This document shows, piece after piece, positions 5,528 through 5,727 of a stretch of 5,727 nucleotides of DNA (within the stretch, counting starts at the first letter, position 1; each line of letters begins with the position of its first letter). Position numbers and translations under genes: made by a program. Source of the DNA: Methanospirillum sp. (GTDB lineage Archaea; Halobacteriota; Methanomicrobia; Methanomicrobiales; Methanospirillaceae); NCBI GenBank assembly GCA_028695895.1, contig JAQVIE010000096.1:1-5727 (forward strand), given 5' to 3'. Below the pieces are notes generated by a model. It was not told where the DNA came from, made no database searches, and saw only the letters and a program-made list of their open reading frames with translations.

Positions 5528-5534
5528 AAAAAAA
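5528..5534 (-). terminator. T7 run after the tRNA-Leu 3' half (minus strand)
   Basis: The A7 on the + strand is a T7 run in minus-strand transcripts, 10 bp beyond the tRNA 3' end. It probably is the original terminator of the tRNA gene and now also ends the substrate-binding-protein message. Confidence 0.5.
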
Positions 5535-5539
5535 TTTGT

Positions 5540-5727
5540 TTAATGCGAGGAGCCGGATTTGAACCGGCGAACCCCTACGGGATTAGGCCCTGTATATACG
5601 GATATGCATTTATTTACATCCAGGTCAAGATGCTGGAATTTGCTCACGAATTCCTGATGCACTTCCTGAACATCGATATCTTTGAAGAGATCTGGATAGA
5701 GCCACTTGGCGTAGTAAATGGAGCACA
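5540..5727 (-). CDS. C-terminal fragment resembling an ABC-transporter substrate-binding protein, read through a tRNA remnant
   Basis: Reading the minus strand from the window edge, 61 codons stay open to a TAA at 5542-5540. Residues 1-30 (beginning CSIYYAKWLYPDLFKDID) resemble the C-terminal helices of the periplasmic binding proteins that methanogens use for iron-complex or cobalamin uptake, where an AKW-PDLF stretch is followed by a conserved E-H-E-F/Y-F helix and a short hydrophobic end. The match is from memory of the family and rests on about 45 residues, so substrate cannot be said. From G46 on, the last 16 residues (GPNPVGVRRF and on) are encoded by the tRNA-Leu 3' half and have no relation to the family. 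The natural stop has apparently been lost or replaced by the junction. If expressed, the protein would be extracytoplasmic and membrane-anchored through its N-terminus, which lies outside the window. Confidence 0.6.
   Translation of the reverse strand, partial: CSIYYAKWLYPDLFKDIDVQEVHQEFVSKFQHLDLDVNKCISVYTGPNPVGVRRFKSGSSH
5544..5592 (-). pseudogene. tRNA-Leu 3' half (anticodon loop to discriminator base)
   Basis: The minus strand has a complete T arm (stem GCCGG/CCGGC at 5568-5564 and 5556-5552, loop TTCAAAT), an acceptor 3' strand TCCTCGC (5551-5545) and discriminator A73 (5544), with no encoded CCA. The long variable arm TCCCGTAGGGGTTC (5582-5569) is the archaeal tRNA-Leu form. CCTAA (5587-5583) is the 3' anticodon stem, and CAG at 5592-5590 could be the anticodon, but position 33 is A rather than the invariant T, so tRNA similarity ends about there. 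The expected 5' partner strands TTAGG and GCGAGGA are absent from the remaining 135 bp, which instead read as protein. This is best seen as a remnant left by integration or rearrangement in a tRNA gene. A long intron, with the 5' exon beyond the window, is a less likely alternative. Confidence 0.75.

Noticed and set aside
5544..5727. A complete intron-containing tRNA-Leu within the window
   Set aside because: The required 5' acceptor strand and 5' anticodon stem are not present up to the window edge, and the adjoining sequence reads as a substrate-binding-protein C-terminus.

Overview
The window looks like chromosome from a methanogenic archaeon, most likely of the order Methanomicrobiales and possibly Methanospirillum-like. 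The evidence is an archaeal TBP fragment, an HMf-type histone, two methanofuran biosynthesis genes (mfnD, mfnF), TATA-like promoters with little Shine-Dalgarno sequence, oligo-T terminators, and AT-rich intergenic DNA. The genus is inferred from the general look of the proteins and was not tested.

Left part (1-2086): the 3' end of a TATA-binding-protein gene on the + strand converges with a minus-strand pair, surE then rpiA, 51 bp apart. The 286-bp space between tbp and rpiA has no convincing gene, but it holds several perfect inverted repeats and a likely terminator for the minus-strand genes. SurE removes phosphate from nucleoside monophosphates and RpiA interconverts ribose-5-P and ribulose-5-P, so the pair fits nucleotide and pentose turnover.

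Centre (2087-4454): a 139-bp divergent promoter region precedes a tight + strand operon. This is mfnD (tyramine-glutamate ligase), mfnF (the ether-forming methanofuran enzyme; 14-bp overlap with mfnD), and a small membrane protein with a C-terminal zinc ribbon (37-bp overlap with mfnF). A T10 tract ends the operon. MfnD makes gamma-glutamyltyramine, which MfnF then joins to the aminomethylfuran unit, so these are two successive users of one intermediate.

Right part (4455-5727): a minus-strand winged-helix regulator and a + strand archaeal histone are divergent across 322 bp. A 7-bp inverted repeat encloses the probable TATA box of the regulator, suggesting autoregulation. Beyond the histone lies the 3' half of a tRNA-Leu on the minus strand, without its 5' half. 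It abuts, and is read through by, the C-terminus of a gene resembling an ABC-transporter substrate-binding protein. This looks like a recombination or integration junction and is the most unusual part of the window.
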